Positions 24,176-33,062 of a DNA stretch of 64,000 nt are shown piece after piece. The DNA is from Gemmiger formicilis (GTDB taxonomy: Bacteria; Bacillota; Clostridia; Oscillospirales; Ruminococcaceae), in NCBI RefSeq assembly GCF_024462815.1, contig NZ_JANGCG010000003.1, positions 124,001 to 188,000 of the forward strand, written 5' to 3'. The notes below the pieces were generated by a model that did not search any database, was not told the DNA's origin, and saw nothing but the letters and a program-made list of their open reading frames with translations. How positions within the stretch are numbered: the first letter of the stretch is position 1; every line of letters starts with the position of its first letter. The position numbers and the translations under genes are program-made.

Positions 24176-25083
24176 ACACAAAAGAAAAAAACTTTGTCTC
24201 GGCCGTTGTCTATCTGCATAACGATGGTGCGCGTGCAGTAGAATTCTGCCGCGCCGCGGCGGCGGAGCTGGAAGCCCATTTCGCCCAGTATGAGCTGGTG
24301 GTTGTGGATGATGCCTGCACCGATGACACGGTCGCCCGCCTGCGCGAATGGGGCAGGGAGCAGGCTGCGCCGCTGACGATTCTGCATATGAGCATCTTCC
24401 ACGGTCTGGAGGACGCGATGAATGCGGGGCTGGATGCCGCCATCGGTGACTACGTCTACGAATTCGATTCCACCGAACTCTGCTATCCGGCTTCGCTGAT
24501 TTTTGAGGCGTACCGCACGGCGCTGACCGGCAACGATATCGTCTCGGTCTGTCCGCGCAGCGTGTGCGGCGGTAGCAAGCTGTTTTATAGCATCTTCAAC
24601 GCGCACTCCAACAGTGCCTATAAGCTGCGCACCGATGCATTCCGCCTTGTCACGCGGCGTGCCATCAACCGCGTCCATGCGTCCAGCGCGCATCTGCCCT
24701 ACCGCAAGGCAGCTTACGCGGCCAGTGGCCTGAAGATGGTGGATCTGGAATTTGACGGCCAGCTGACCGTCAAAAGCAGAGGGCGGTTCAACCTTGCGCT
24801 TGACAGCCTGACCCTGTACACCAACTTTGGCTTCAAGGCCAGCGTGACCATCACGCTGTGTATGCTGGCGCTGGCTCTGGCCGAGCTGCTCTACACCCTC
24901 ATCGTCTTTACCACCGGCCACCCGGTGGCGGGCTGGACCACCACGATGTTTGTCATTACCGTGGGCTTTGCCGGGCTGTTTGCGGTTTTGACCATCGTGA
25001 TCAAGTATCTGTCTCTGCTGTTGAATATGACCTTCCGGCAGCAGAAATATCTGGTGGAAAGCATTGAAAAGCTGCAGAAATAA
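24172..25083 (+). CDS. Membrane-anchored family 2 glycosyltransferase
   Basis: A 303-residue GT2 protein with a catalytic domain (about 1-210) and two C-terminal membrane helices (about 222-243 and 254-280), the layout of bactoprenol/dolichol-phosphate sugar synthases. VVDDACTDDT (about 43-52) is the donor site; the metal-site region YEFDST replaces DxD with E-x-D. It likely loads a sugar on undecaprenyl phosphate for use by the GT-C-like proteins on either side. The start overlaps the flavoprotein gene by 4 bases. Confidence 0.83.
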   Translation: MNTKEKNFVSAVVYLHNDGARAVEFCRAAAAELEAHFAQYELVVVDDACTDDTVARLREWGREQAAPLTILHMSIFHGLEDAMNAGLDAAIGDYVYEFDSTELCYPASLIFEAYRTALTGNDIVSVCPRSVCGGSKLFYSIFNAHSNSAYKLRTDAFRLVTRRAINRVHASSAHLPYRKAAYAASGLKMVDLEFDGQLTVKSRGRFNLALDSLTLYTNFGFKASVTITLCMLALALAELLYTLIVFTTGHPVAGWTTTMFVITVGFAGLFAVLTIVIKYLSLLLNMTFRQQKYLVESIEKLQK

Positions 25084-25097
25084 CGAGGAATTTTACC

Positions 25098-26786
25098 ATG
25101 AAGCAATTTCGTCCGCGGCTGTCGCGCCGTATGTTCTGGGTGCTGTGTGCGCTGCTGGTCTGCCTGCGTCTGGCGCTGGCGGGCTTTCAGCAGGCATACA
25201 CCTGGGTGGGCGGTGCGCCGCTGGACGATGAGCTGATGTTCCGCGCCGCCAACAATATTTCAGCCGGGCAGTGGCTGGGCGCATATGACTATCTGACGCT
25301 GTCCAAGGCTATGTTTTTTCCGGTCTGGCTGGCGCTGCTCCATGCGCTGCATCTGCCGTATCTCGTCAGCGGCGCGGCGCTGTGGTGCGGGGCAAGCCTG
25401 CTGACGGCGTTTGCGTTTTCGCCGCTGTGGCGCAAAAAAGAGCTGGGTGTTGGCCGCGTGCTGACGCTGGCACTCTTTGCGGCGCTGGCCTTTCTGCCGT
25501 CAAGCTGGGCGGCTTACACGCTGCGCGTCTACCGGGACAATATCTTCCCGGCGCTCTGCCTGTACTTCTTTGCGGGTATGGCGGGCATGGCGCTGCGGGC
25601 GGTGCTGGAAACCGATAAGCCCCTCTGGCCGTGGCTGGCTGCGGCGGGGGCGGGCCTTGCCTGCGGGTATCTGGACCGCGAGGACGCCGGGCTGTTCCTG
25701 CTGCCCTTTGCCGCGGTGGCAACGGTCATCGTGGCCGTAGTGCTGGCGGGGACGCGCCGCTGGAAGGCGCTGGCCGCGCAGCTGATTCCGTATGTGATGC
25801 TCGGCGTGGGCGTGCTGACCTTCTGCACCCTCAACTACACCCACTACGGCGTGTTTGCGCTGTCGGATTTCTCCGCGGGCTCCTTCTCGGCCGCGATGGG
25901 CGCCATGATGCGGGTGGACACCGACAGCGATGCACCGTACCTCTCTGTGCCCGCCGATGCACGCGAAAAAATCTACGATGCTGTGCCGGAGCTGGAACCG
26001 CTGGCCTACTGGCTGGAGGAGGACGCCCAGCTGCAGAATGACTTCCGCGACCCCCGTCTGAACGACTACCGCGCGGGCAGCTTCTATTGGGCCATCCGCC
26101 GCGCCGCCCAGTTTGAGGGCGTCTACGCCGATGCCAAAACGGCAGACGCCTACTGGCAGACGGTGGCCGACAAAATAAACGCTGCCTGTGACGCGGGTAC
26201 GCTGCCCAGCCGCACCGGAAAGCGCGCCGCAACCAGCCAGCCAATCAAGGCCGCGTACGTTCCGGCAACGCTGGCCGAAACGTGGAAAGGCTTCTGGCAC
26301 GTTCTGCGGCTCCGCGATTGTGCGCCCTATGAGGCGCTGCGCTCCATCGGCACCGAGGAGGACATTGCGCAGTGGTCGGCCTATCTGCACTGCGGCTTCA
26401 ACAGCGCCGCCAATGTGGGGGAGGACACGCCCTACTACAGCCCCTACCAGAAGGCCGCTTTTGCCGTGATGCAGGGCTGGGCGTGGGCGTACAGTGTCCT
26501 GCTGATTCTGGGCGTGCTGGGCGCACTGTTCTTCCATCTGACAGAGCTTTTGCCGCAGATACGCAAAAAATGCACGGCAGAAACCATTGTGCCGTGGCTT
26601 TTGCTGTTCGGCATTTTCGGTATGGCGCTGCTGCGCTGTGCCATGATTGCCTTTGTCGAGGTGTCCAGCTTCGGCATCGGCACCAGCACAATGTACCTGT
26701 CCACGGTGCATCCGCTGCTGGTTGTTTACGCATTTGTCGGGCTGCTTTTGTACGGCAGACCGCTGAAAAGAAAGGATACCCCATGA
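25098..26786 (+). CDS. Large polytopic membrane protein, possible GT-C transferase
   Basis: A 562-residue protein with about ten to eleven hydrophobic segments and a large extracellular-looking domain of about 180 residues (about 285-455). The first outside loop reads GGAPLDDELMFRA, and paired acidic residues in that loop are the usual catalytic feature of GT-C enzymes. No named family is evident. Its place behind a membrane-anchored GT2 suggests that the GT2 makes the lipid-linked donor and this protein transfers it. The next gene overlaps its stop by 4 bases. Confidence 0.7.
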   Translation: MKQFRPRLSRRMFWVLCALLVCLRLALAGFQQAYTWVGGAPLDDELMFRAANNISAGQWLGAYDYLTLSKAMFFPVWLALLHALHLPYLVSGAALWCGASLLTAFAFSPLWRKKELGVGRVLTLALFAALAFLPSSWAAYTLRVYRDNIFPALCLYFFAGMAGMALRAVLETDKPLWPWLAAAGAGLACGYLDREDAGLFLLPFAAVATVIVAVVLAGTRRWKALAAQLIPYVMLGVGVLTFCTLNYTHYGVFALSDFSAGSFSAAMGAMMRVDTDSDAPYLSVPADAREKIYDAVPELEPLAYWLEEDAQLQNDFRDPRLNDYRAGSFYWAIRRAAQFEGVYADAKTADAYWQTVADKINAACDAGTLPSRTGKRAATSQPIKAAYVPATLAETWKGFWHVLRLRDCAPYEALRSIGTEEDIAQWSAYLHCGFNSAANVGEDTPYYSPYQKAAFAVMQGWAWAYSVLLILGVLGALFFHLTELLPQIRKKCTAETIVPWLLLFGIFGMALLRCAMIAFVEVSSFGIGTSTMYLSTVHPLLVVYAFVGLLLYGRPLKRKDTP

Positions 26787-28012
26787 CGGATTTACTGGTC
26801 ATCGGCGGCGGTGCAGCCGGGCTGATGGCGGCTGGTGCAGCCTGCGCCCGCGGGCTGACCGTGACGGTGCTGGAGCACAACCCCAAGGGCCCCGGTCAGA
26901 AGCTGCTTATCACAGGAAAAGGACGTTGCAACGTCACAAGCGACAGCGATGTGCGGGAATTTCTGCCCTATGTGCGGCACAATGGACGTTTTTTGTATTC
27001 CAGCCTGTATGCCTTTCCGCCGGCGGCGGCCATGGAGCTGTTTGAATCGCTCGGTGTGCCGCTGAAAACCGAGCGCGGGCGGCGGGTGTTCCCCCAGAGC
27101 GACCGCGCCGCGGATGTGCTGGCGGCGCTGCGGGACTACGCCCATGATGCAGAATTTGTGCGCGGCAGTGCGAAAAAACTCATTATAGAGGATGGCGTCT
27201 GCAAGGGGGCCGTCACCGACCGGGGCGAGACGCTGCGGGCTAACAGCACCCTGCTTGCCACCGGTGGCATCAGCTACCCGGCCACCGGCAGTGACGGCAG
27301 CGGCTACAAGCTGGCGCGGCAGGCGGGGCACACCATCGTAACGCCCCAGCCCAGCCTGTGCAGTCTGGTAAGCCCAGACCCGGCGTGCTGCAGGATGATG
27401 GGGCTCTCGCTGCGCAATGTGCGGCTGACGCTGCTCTGTGACGGCAAGCCGCTGTTCAGTGAGCAGGGCGAGGCGCTGTTTACCCATTTCGGGCTGTCCG
27501 GGCCGCTGGTGCTGTCCGCCAGTACCTACATTGAGGACATTGCCAAGCATGAGTATGTCTGTGAGTTTGACCTAAAGCCGTCTCTTGATGAAAAGACGCT
27601 CTACGACCGCCTGACCCGGGATTTTGCCGCGCTGGGCAGCCACAGCGCGCAGGGGGCGCTGGCCAAGCTGCTGCCCAATTCCATGCGGCCGGTGGCTGTG
27701 GAAAAATGGGGCGTGGACCCCGCCGCGAAGGCTGCACAAATTACCCGCGAGCAGAAGCAGGCACTGGTGAACCTGTGCAAGCACTGGTCTGTGCGGGTGA
27801 CGGCGCTGGGCGACAAGGAGCACGCGGTTATCACAGCGGGCGGCGTTGACGTGCGCGAGGTTGACCCCAAGACAATGGCCAGCAAGCGCTGCGAGGGCCT
27901 GTATTTTGCCGGTGAGATCCTGGACGTGGACGCCCGGACCGGCGGGTACAATCTGCAGATTGCCTGGGCCACGGCGCAGGCCGCAGCAAAGGCAGCCGCG
28001 GGCTGCAAATAA
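26783..28012 (+). CDS. BaiN/RdsA-family NAD(P)/FAD-dependent oxidoreductase
   Basis: A 409-residue flavoprotein of the HI0933/YhiN family. VIGGGAAGLMAAG (6-18) binds FAD, GKGRCNVTSD (about 50) is the family signature, and TGGISYPATGSDG and a C-terminal EILDVDARTGGYNLQIAWA complete it. One member (BaiN) was linked to bile-acid reduction, but the family is broad and the housekeeping function is unknown. The true start is the ATG at 26783, overlapping the stop of the membrane protein; a longer frame upstream is only the antiphase of that gene. In many Clostridia this gene precedes cmk, as here. Confidence 0.9.
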   Translation: MTDLLVIGGGAAGLMAAGAACARGLTVTVLEHNPKGPGQKLLITGKGRCNVTSDSDVREFLPYVRHNGRFLYSSLYAFPPAAAMELFESLGVPLKTERGRRVFPQSDRAADVLAALRDYAHDAEFVRGSAKKLIIEDGVCKGAVTDRGETLRANSTLLATGGISYPATGSDGSGYKLARQAGHTIVTPQPSLCSLVSPDPACCRMMGLSLRNVRLTLLCDGKPLFSEQGEALFTHFGLSGPLVLSASTYIEDIAKHEYVCEFDLKPSLDEKTLYDRLTRDFAALGSHSAQGALAKLLPNSMRPVAVEKWGVDPAAKAAQITREQKQALVNLCKHWSVRVTALGDKEHAVITAGGVDVREVDPKTMASKRCEGLYFAGEILDVDARTGGYNLQIAWATAQAAAKAAAGCK

Positions 28013-28105
28013 AAATAATAAAGAATAAATAATAAATATGTTGTTCCCGCCATCGGGCGGGAACAACACCGCATTTATTATTTCTTATTTTTTATTTATT
28101 ATTTA
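28013..28105. repeat. AT-rich-ended MITE-like element, copy 2
   Basis: The left AT-rich arm (28013-28038) and right arm (28073-28104) are inverted repeats made of AATAAAT units. The core is a different hairpin from the other copies: TGTTGTTCCCGC (28039-28050) with GCGGGAACAACA (28057-28068). It fills the gap between the flavoprotein and cmk genes. Confidence 0.62.
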
Positions 28106-28122
28106 TAAAAAGGGTGATATAT

Positions 28123-28785
28123 ATGGTTTCCATCGCAATCGACGGGCCCTCCGGGGCCGGTAAATCCAGTCTGGCCAAGGCGCTGGCCAAGGATATGGGC
28201 TATGTCTATGTTGACACCGGCGCTATGTACCGTTCCATCGGCCTGTACGCCGTGCGTGCGGGCGTGGACCCCCATGATGCCGCTGCCGTGACTGCGCTGC
28301 TGCCGGAGATTCAGCTGGACATCCGTCTGGAGGACGGCACGCAGCACATCTACTTGAACGGCGAGGACGTCAGCACGGCCATCCGCGCCGAGAACATCGG
28401 CATGGCGGCCTCCGCGGTGGCGGCCCATCCGGCTGTGCGCAGTTTCCTGCTGGACACCCAGCGCGGACTGGCCGAAAGCCAGAACATCCTGATGGATGGC
28501 CGCGACATCGGCACTGTGGTGCTGCCCAATGCCACTGTCAAGATTTTCCTGACGGCGAGCGCTGAGGCCCGCGCTGAGCGCCGCGCCAAGGAGCTGGCTG
28601 AAAAGGGCCAGCCTGCGGATTTCGCCACCGTGCTGGCGGACATCCAGCAGCGCGACTATCAGGACAGCCACCGCGCTGTGGCCCCGCTGAAGCAGGCCGA
28701 GGATGCCATTCTGGTGGACACCAGCAGCATCGGCCTGCAGGAGAGCTTTGACCTACTGAAACGCACGATTCTTGCGCATATCTGA
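28123..28785 (+). CDS. cmk: Cytidylate kinase
   Basis: A 220-residue (d)CMP kinase. The P-loop GPSGAGKS is at 8-15, the monophosphate-binding region VDTGAMYRS near 31 and the GRDIGTVV motif near 125. It makes CDP/dCDP for RNA, DNA and phospholipid synthesis. The ATG at 28123 is chosen over a GTG at 28114, since the AAAAAGGG site then has normal spacing. It heads the cmk-plsC-ispH/S1 series that is widely conserved in Clostridia. Confidence 0.96.
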   Translation: MVSIAIDGPSGAGKSSLAKALAKDMGYVYVDTGAMYRSIGLYAVRAGVDPHDAAAVTALLPEIQLDIRLEDGTQHIYLNGEDVSTAIRAENIGMAASAVAAHPAVRSFLLDTQRGLAESQNILMDGRDIGTVVLPNATVKIFLTASAEARAERRAKELAEKGQPADFATVLADIQQRDYQDSHRAVAPLKQAEDAILVDTSSIGLQESFDLLKRTILAHI

Positions 28786-28797
28786 GGGGGGCTGCTT

Positions 28798-29484
28798 ATG
28801 CTTTTGTATTGGATTTTGCTGCCCATCATCTGGGTGCTGGCACATATTCTCTGGCGGTTTGAGGTCATCGGCCGCGAGAATCTGAAGACCGTCCGCGATG
28901 GACGCGCCTATGTCATCGCACCCAACCACATCGCCAATCTGGACCCTGTTTTTATCGCTATTACGGTGTTTGACTGGAAACGCCTGCGTATTCTGGCCAA
29001 GGAGGAGCTGTTTAAAAATCCGTTGGCAGGCTGGTTCCTGCGCTGTATGGGCGCGGTTGCCATCGAGCGCGGCCGCGGTGACACCACCACGGTGGAGCAG
29101 CTGACCAACGAGTGCAAGAACGGTACGGGCATCATGATCTTCCCCGAGGGCACCCGCACCAAAACCGGCAAGCTGGGCATGATTAAAAGCGGTGCCTTCG
29201 TCATTGCCGCCGCCGCGGGCGCGGATATGCTGCCGGTGCGCATCATCTACGGCAGCAAGGATGGCCGGATGCACCTGTTCTGCAAAATCCGCATTGTGTT
29301 CGGCACGCCCATCCCCGCCGCTGAATTGCAGATTCAGGACCAGAGCCACAAGATGGCCGAGCTGCGCCGCATGAAGAACCGCCTGCGGGACGAGCTGGAG
29401 CAGCTGTTGGCCGACAACGCCTTTGCGGCCCCCGCCGTGGAGGCCGCCCCGGAGCAGCCGCAGCTGCCGGAAGGAGACCAATAA
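28798..29484 (+). CDS. plsC: 1-acyl-sn-glycerol-3-phosphate acyltransferase
   Basis: A 228-residue membrane-associated acyltransferase. The catalytic H-x4-D motif is NHIANLD (His44, Asp49), and the second substrate motif is FPEGTR (115-120). It adds the second acyl chain to lysophosphatidic acid, giving phosphatidic acid. One hydrophobic segment lies at residues 1-20. The Ala/Pro/Glu-rich tail after residue 208 is probably disordered. AGGGGGG lies 5 bases before the ATG. It lies between cmk and ispH, with 12- and 2-base gaps, and is surely co-transcribed with them. Confidence 0.94.
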   Translation: MLLYWILLPIIWVLAHILWRFEVIGRENLKTVRDGRAYVIAPNHIANLDPVFIAITVFDWKRLRILAKEELFKNPLAGWFLRCMGAVAIERGRGDTTTVEQLTNECKNGTGIMIFPEGTRTKTGKLGMIKSGAFVIAAAAGADMLPVRIIYGSKDGRMHLFCKIRIVFGTPIPAAELQIQDQSHKMAELRRMKNRLRDELEQLLADNAFAAPAVEAAPEQPQLPEGDQ

Positions 29485-29486
29485 AT

Positions 29487-31409
29487 ATGGAAATCATTCG
29501 TGCCAAAACAGCGGGCTTCTGCTTCGGTGTGGACCGTGCGGTCAAGCTGACCTACGATTTATTGGCGCAGGGACGCAAAGTTGCCGCCCTCGGCCCGCTG
29601 ATTCACAACGCACAGGTGGTGGCGGATCTCGAGGCCAAGGGCGCAGTGACCTGCCCGGACATTGACGCCGTGCCCGATGGGTACGAGGTCATCATCCGCA
29701 GTCACGGCGTGCCCAGAGCTGTCTATGACAAAATAAGCACACGCCGCCTGGAGTATCACGATGCTACCTGCCCGTTTGTTGCAAAAATCCATAAAATTGC
29801 AATGGAAGCGGACAAAATCGGTGCGCTTTTGCTGGTTGCAGGTGATGCAGACCACCCCGAGGTACAGGGAATTGTAGGCCATACAACAGGCCCTGTGAAG
29901 GTTTTTGCCAATTTGGAGGAGCTGCAAAATTTGCTCCCTGCACTTTTGCAACAAGAATCCATCTACGTGGTCGCGCAAACAACTTTTCGGGTGGAAAGCT
30001 GGGAAAATTGCAAAGTTTTCTTAAAAAAAGAGTGTACAAAAGCCAAAATTTTTGATACAATATGTAATGCAACGTGGGCGAGGCAACAGGAAGCGGAAGA
30101 CCTCAGCCAGAAATGCGACCGCATGGTCGTCATTGGTGGTCATCATTCTTCCAATACCCAAAAGCTGTTACAGGTCGCCGCGCGGCATACCAAGGCCATC
30201 AACGTCGAGACTGCTGATGAACTCGACCCCGCATGGCTTGCTGGTGCGGCGCGGGTGGGCGTGACAGCCGGGGCTTCAACGCCTTCGTCTATAATTGAGG
30301 AGGTACTTAACAGTATGAGCGAAGAAATCCGTGACGACATGAGCTTTGAGGAGATGCTGAATGCATCCGAGGCAAAGCCCCTGTACGCAGGCAAGATTGT
30401 AAAAGCCAAGGTCATCAGCGTTTCCCCGACGGAGTGCACCGTCGGTATCGATGGTTCCAAGCACACCGGCATTGTGCCCCTGCGCGAGATGAGCCATGAT
30501 CCCAACGCCAAGATGGAAGACCTTGTTAAAGAGGGCGACGATCTGGATCTGGTGGTTGTCAAGACCAACGATCAGGAGGGTGTTGACACCCTGTCCCGCG
30601 TCCGTTTTGAGGCCCAGAAGGGCATGAAGGACGTCTCCGAGGCTGCCGAGAACGGCACCGTCATGGAAGGCGACGTCATGGAAGCCAACAAGGGCGGCGT
30701 TGTTGTCAATGTCAAGGGCGTCCGCGTCTTTGTTCCCCGTTCTCAGGCCACCATGCGCCGTGATGAGGACTACACCAAGCTGGTTGGCCAGCACGTGCAG
30801 CTGGTCATCACCGAGTGCGCCGGCCGCAAGATTGTCGGCTCCATCAACAAGGTCACCGCTGAGGCCAACAAGGCCAAGCGTGAGGAGTTCTGGGCCAATG
30901 TTGAGGTTGGCAAGCAGTACAAGGGCGTTGTCAAGAGCCTGACCTCCTACGGCGCCTTCGTTGACGTGGGCGGCGTTGATGGCCTGTGCCACATCAGCGA
31001 GCTGAGCTGGAACAACATCAAGCATCCTTCCGAGGTCGTGAAGGTTGGCGACGAGATCGAGGTCTACGTCAAGAGCTACGATCCCGAGAACCAGAAGGTT
31101 TCTCTGGGCTACAAGAAGGAAGAGGACAACCCCTGGGTCAAGCTGGAGAATGAGGTTCCCGTTGGCACCGAATTCACTGCTCCTGTTGTCTCCATCACCA
31201 AGTTCGGCGCTTTCGTCCGCATTATGCCGGGCATTGACGGTCTCGTTCACATCAGCGAGATCAGCAACGAGCGCGTGAACAAGGTTTCTGACGTGCTGAA
31301 GGTTGGCGATGAGGTCCGCGTTAAGCTGACCGCTGTCGACTTCGACCGCAAGCGCATCAGCCTGTCCATGAAGGCCTGCCTCGATGAGAACGGCGAGGAC
31401 GCTGAATAA
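29487..31409 (+). CDS. ispH: 4-hydroxy-3-methylbut-2-enyl diphosphate reductase fused to ribosomal protein S1
   Basis: A 640-residue two-part protein. Residues 1-276 are IspH, the last enzyme of the MEP isoprenoid pathway, with iron-sulfur ligands C12, C95 and C193 and substrate histidines H40, H73 and H123. Residues about 300-630 hold four S1 RNA-binding domains (about 303-372, 387-455, 471-540 and 555-624), the third containing [18 protein letters not shown]. This fusion is known in Clostridia. Two things are odd. The DNA of the IspH half drops clearly in G+C from about 29730 to 30100. A strong ribosome site with an ATG at 30315 lies exactly at the junction, so a free S1 protein may also be made. 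Confidence 0.95.
   Translation: MEIIRAKTAGFCFGVDRAVKLTYDLLAQGRKVAALGPLIHNAQVVADLEAKGAVTCPDIDAVPDGYEVIIRSHGVPRAVYDKISTRRLEYHDATCPFVAKIHKIAMEADKIGALLLVAGDADHPEVQGIVGHTTGPVKVFANLEELQNLLPALLQQESIYVVAQTTFRVESWENCKVFLKKECTKAKIFDTICNATWARQQEAEDLSQKCDRMVVIGGHHSSNTQKLLQVAARHTKAINVETADELDPAWLAGAARVGVTAGASTPSSIIEEVLNSMSEEIRDDMSFEEMLNASEAKPLYAGKIVKAKVISVSPTECTVGIDGSKHTGIVPLREMSHDPNAKMEDLVKEGDDLDLVVVKTNDQEGVDTLSRVRFEAQKGMKDVSEAAENGTVMEGDVMEANKGGVVVNVKGVRVFVPRSQATMRRDEDYTKLVGQHVQLVITECAGRKIVGSINKVTAEANKAKREEFWANVEVGKQYKGVVKSLTSYGAFVDVGGVDGLCHISELSWNNIKHPSEVVKVGDEIEVYVKSYDPENQKVSLGYKKEEDNPWVKLENEVPVGTEFTAPVVSITKFGAFVRIMPGIDGLVHISEISNERVNKVSDVLKVGDEVRVKLTAVDFDRKRISLSMKACLDENGEDAE
30033..30317 (+). promoter_or_regulatory. 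Possible internal promoter and internal start for the S1 half
   Basis: TGTACA (30033-30038), 17 bases, TACAAT (30056-30061) lies inside the AT-rich part of ispH. Further on, GGAGG (30299-30303) is followed 11 bases later by the in-frame ATG at 30315 (MSEEIRDD), which is the first residue of the S1 half. Confidence 0.45.
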
Positions 31410-31428
31410 TTTAGCTTGAGCAACCGTA

Positions 31429-31466
31429 AGGGGCCTGCCTGTTGTAACAGGCAGGCCCCTTTTTTC
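31429..31466 (+). terminator. Intrinsic terminator after ispH/S1
   Basis: AGGGGCCTGCCTG pairs with CAGGCAGGCCCCT around a TTGTAA loop, followed by six T's. Confidence 0.92.
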
Positions 31467-31486
31467 ATAATCGCAAGCGGTACATC

Positions 31487-31936
31487 ATGCAAAAACTTAA
31501 AGACTTTATCAAAAAATATTATGAGGGGCTGGCCTACCTGTTCTTCGGCGGGCTAGCCACGCTGCTGAACCTTGTTGTCTTTGCGGCGTTTCAGGCGGCG
31601 TTTGGCACGGCGTTTGCGGCGGGCATCGGCAACGTTCTGGACAACATCATCTGCATCCTGTTCGCCTACTGGACAAACCGCACGTTCGTGTTCAAAAGCA
31701 CCAACACCGGCAAGGCAATACTGGCAGAGTTCGGCCAGTTCGTCTCCTGCCGCATCGCCACAATGGTCATGGATCAGGTCATCATCTGGCTGGGCATCAG
31801 CGTGCTGGGACCGGTGGTCAGCTTCTCTTCGGCCAACCCGCAGCTATGGGCCATGGGCGTCAAGCTGTTCAGCCAGGTTATCGTCATTGTGTCCAACTAT
31901 GTGTTCAGCAAATTGTTGATCTTTAAAAAGAAGTGA
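31487..31936 (+). CDS. GtrA-family membrane protein
   Basis: A 149-residue protein with four membrane helices, starting with the cytoplasmic stretch YYEGLAYLFFGGLATLLNL and carrying FAYWTNRTFVF after the second helix, a GtrA hallmark. GtrA proteins are thought to help flip bactoprenol-linked sugars, as in O-antigen glucosylation. This fits the glycan genes at 13-27 kb, although it is not next to them. The ribosome site is weak (AAGCGG). A possible promoter, TTGTAA-18-CATAAT, begins in the loop of the preceding terminator. Confidence 0.88.
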   Translation: MQKLKDFIKKYYEGLAYLFFGGLATLLNLVVFAAFQAAFGTAFAAGIGNVLDNIICILFAYWTNRTFVFKSTNTGKAILAEFGQFVSCRIATMVMDQVIIWLGISVLGPVVSFSSANPQLWAMGVKLFSQVIVIVSNYVFSKLLIFKKK

Positions 31937-31962
31937 GCGCATATCCCGGAAAGGAGCCGACC

Positions 31963-32229
31963 ATGCTTGTTTTTAAAGTGGCAAAATTCGCACTCCGGCA
32001 TCCGCTGCTGACCCATGGGGCCAAACAGCTGGTGCACAAAAAATTACGTCCCAAAAAGGAGGCATCCCCTATGAAACAGAAAGTTCGCGGACACGCATTC
32101 CGTCTGGTGGGGCTGATTCTGGGCATCATCGGTGCCACGGTCAGCATCACCTCCATCGTTTTTGCGGCACTGGGCCTGCATCAGGCACGCCTGTGCAAGC
32201 ATTGTGAGAAAGGGGAAAATTTCCGATGA
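31963..32229 (+). CDS. Small hypothetical protein with one membrane helix
   Basis: An 88-residue basic protein. The N-terminal half is rich in Lys/His (LVHKKLRPKK) and a single hydrophobic helix covers about residues 48-73; the tail has CKHCEKG, a possible metal-binding pair. GAAAGGAG lies 8 bases before the ATG at 31963. The stop overlaps the deoC start (ATGA), so the two are translated together. No family recognised. Confidence 0.6.
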   Translation: MLVFKVAKFALRHPLLTHGAKQLVHKKLRPKKEASPMKQKVRGHAFRLVGLILGIIGATVSITSIVFAALGLHQARLCKHCEKGENFR

Positions 32230-32900
32230 AATACACAAAGGAAGAAATGCTGAGCAAGGTTGACCATACCCTGCTCAAGCCGGAGGCCACCTGGCCCCAG
32301 ATTCAGACCCTGTGCGATGAGGCCATCGCCAACCATTGCGCCTCTGTCTGCATCAACACCTGCTATGTCAAGCAGGCGGCGCAGTATATGGCGGGCCGCG
32401 TGCCGGTCTGCTGCGTGGTCGGCTTCCCCCTCGGCGCTATGGACACCGCCAGCAAGGCTTTTGAGGCCAAGACCGCGGTGGAAAACGGCGCGTCCGAGGT
32501 CGATATGGTCATCAACATTGGCTGGCTGAAGAACAAGCAGTATGACGATGTGCGCAATGACATTGCCGCCGTCAAGGCTGCCGTGGGCGACAAGGTACTG
32601 AAGGTTATCATCGAGACCTGCCTGCTGACCGAGGAGGAGAAAATCAAGATGTGCGACATCGTGCCCGAGGCCGGTGCCGATTTCATCAAGACCTCCACCG
32701 GTTTCTCCACCGGCGGCGCCACCTTCCATGACATTGAGCTGTTTGCCCAGCACGTCAGGGGCCGCTGCAAGATTAAGGCTGCGGGCGGTATCTCCACCGT
32801 GGAGGACATCGAGAAGTTCCTCGATTTGGGCGCAGACCGTCTGGGAACCTCCCGCGCTGTCAAGCTGCTCACCTCCGGCGAGGCGGGAAGCGGGTACTAA
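32226..32900 (+). CDS. deoC: Deoxyribose-phosphate aldolase
   Basis: A 224-residue class I aldolase of usual length. It splits 2-deoxyribose 5-phosphate into acetaldehyde and glyceraldehyde 3-phosphate in deoxynucleoside breakdown. The Schiff-base lysine is Lys155 in FIKTSTGF; the proton-relay Asp lies in EVDMVINIG (about 93) and the second lysine in KIKAAGGIST (about 184). The start overlaps the preceding small ORF by 4 bases. No other nucleoside-catabolic gene is adjacent, though a nucleoside-type ABC transporter lies at 55-61 kb. Confidence 0.96.
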   Translation: MKYTKEEMLSKVDHTLLKPEATWPQIQTLCDEAIANHCASVCINTCYVKQAAQYMAGRVPVCCVVGFPLGAMDTASKAFEAKTAVENGASEVDMVINIGWLKNKQYDDVRNDIAAVKAAVGDKVLKVIIETCLLTEEEKIKMCDIVPEAGADFIKTSTGFSTGGATFHDIELFAQHVRGRCKIKAAGGISTVEDIEKFLDLGADRLGTSRAVKLLTSGEAGSGY

Positions 32901-32911
32901 AAAGTACAGGA

Positions 32912-32957
32912 GTACGGGCGTTCCTTCTTTGCAAAGAAGGAACCGAAGAAATTCCAA
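32912..32957 (+). repeat. 46-bp dispersed repeat, copy 1
   Basis: A GTACGG-type left end, the palindrome TTCCTTCTTTGCAAAGAAGG, then CCGAAGAAATTCCAA. The same sequence lies in the opposite orientation at 48060-48105 with only a few differences. Confidence 0.75.
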
Positions 32958-32965
32958 ACATATTG

Positions 32966-32997
32966 GGCGCTGCTGTCGCAAGACGGCGGCGCCTTTT
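32966..32997 (+). terminator. Terminator after deoC
   Basis: GGCGCTGCTGTC (32966-32977) pairs with GACGGCGGCGCC (32982-32993), with two G-T wobbles, around GCAA, followed by four T's. Confidence 0.7.
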
Positions 32998-33062
32998 GCT
33001 GTGGCAGTTATCGCTCCCCAGTGCGGCGCATACCATTATAAACCGGAAAAGGGGGCGTAGCT

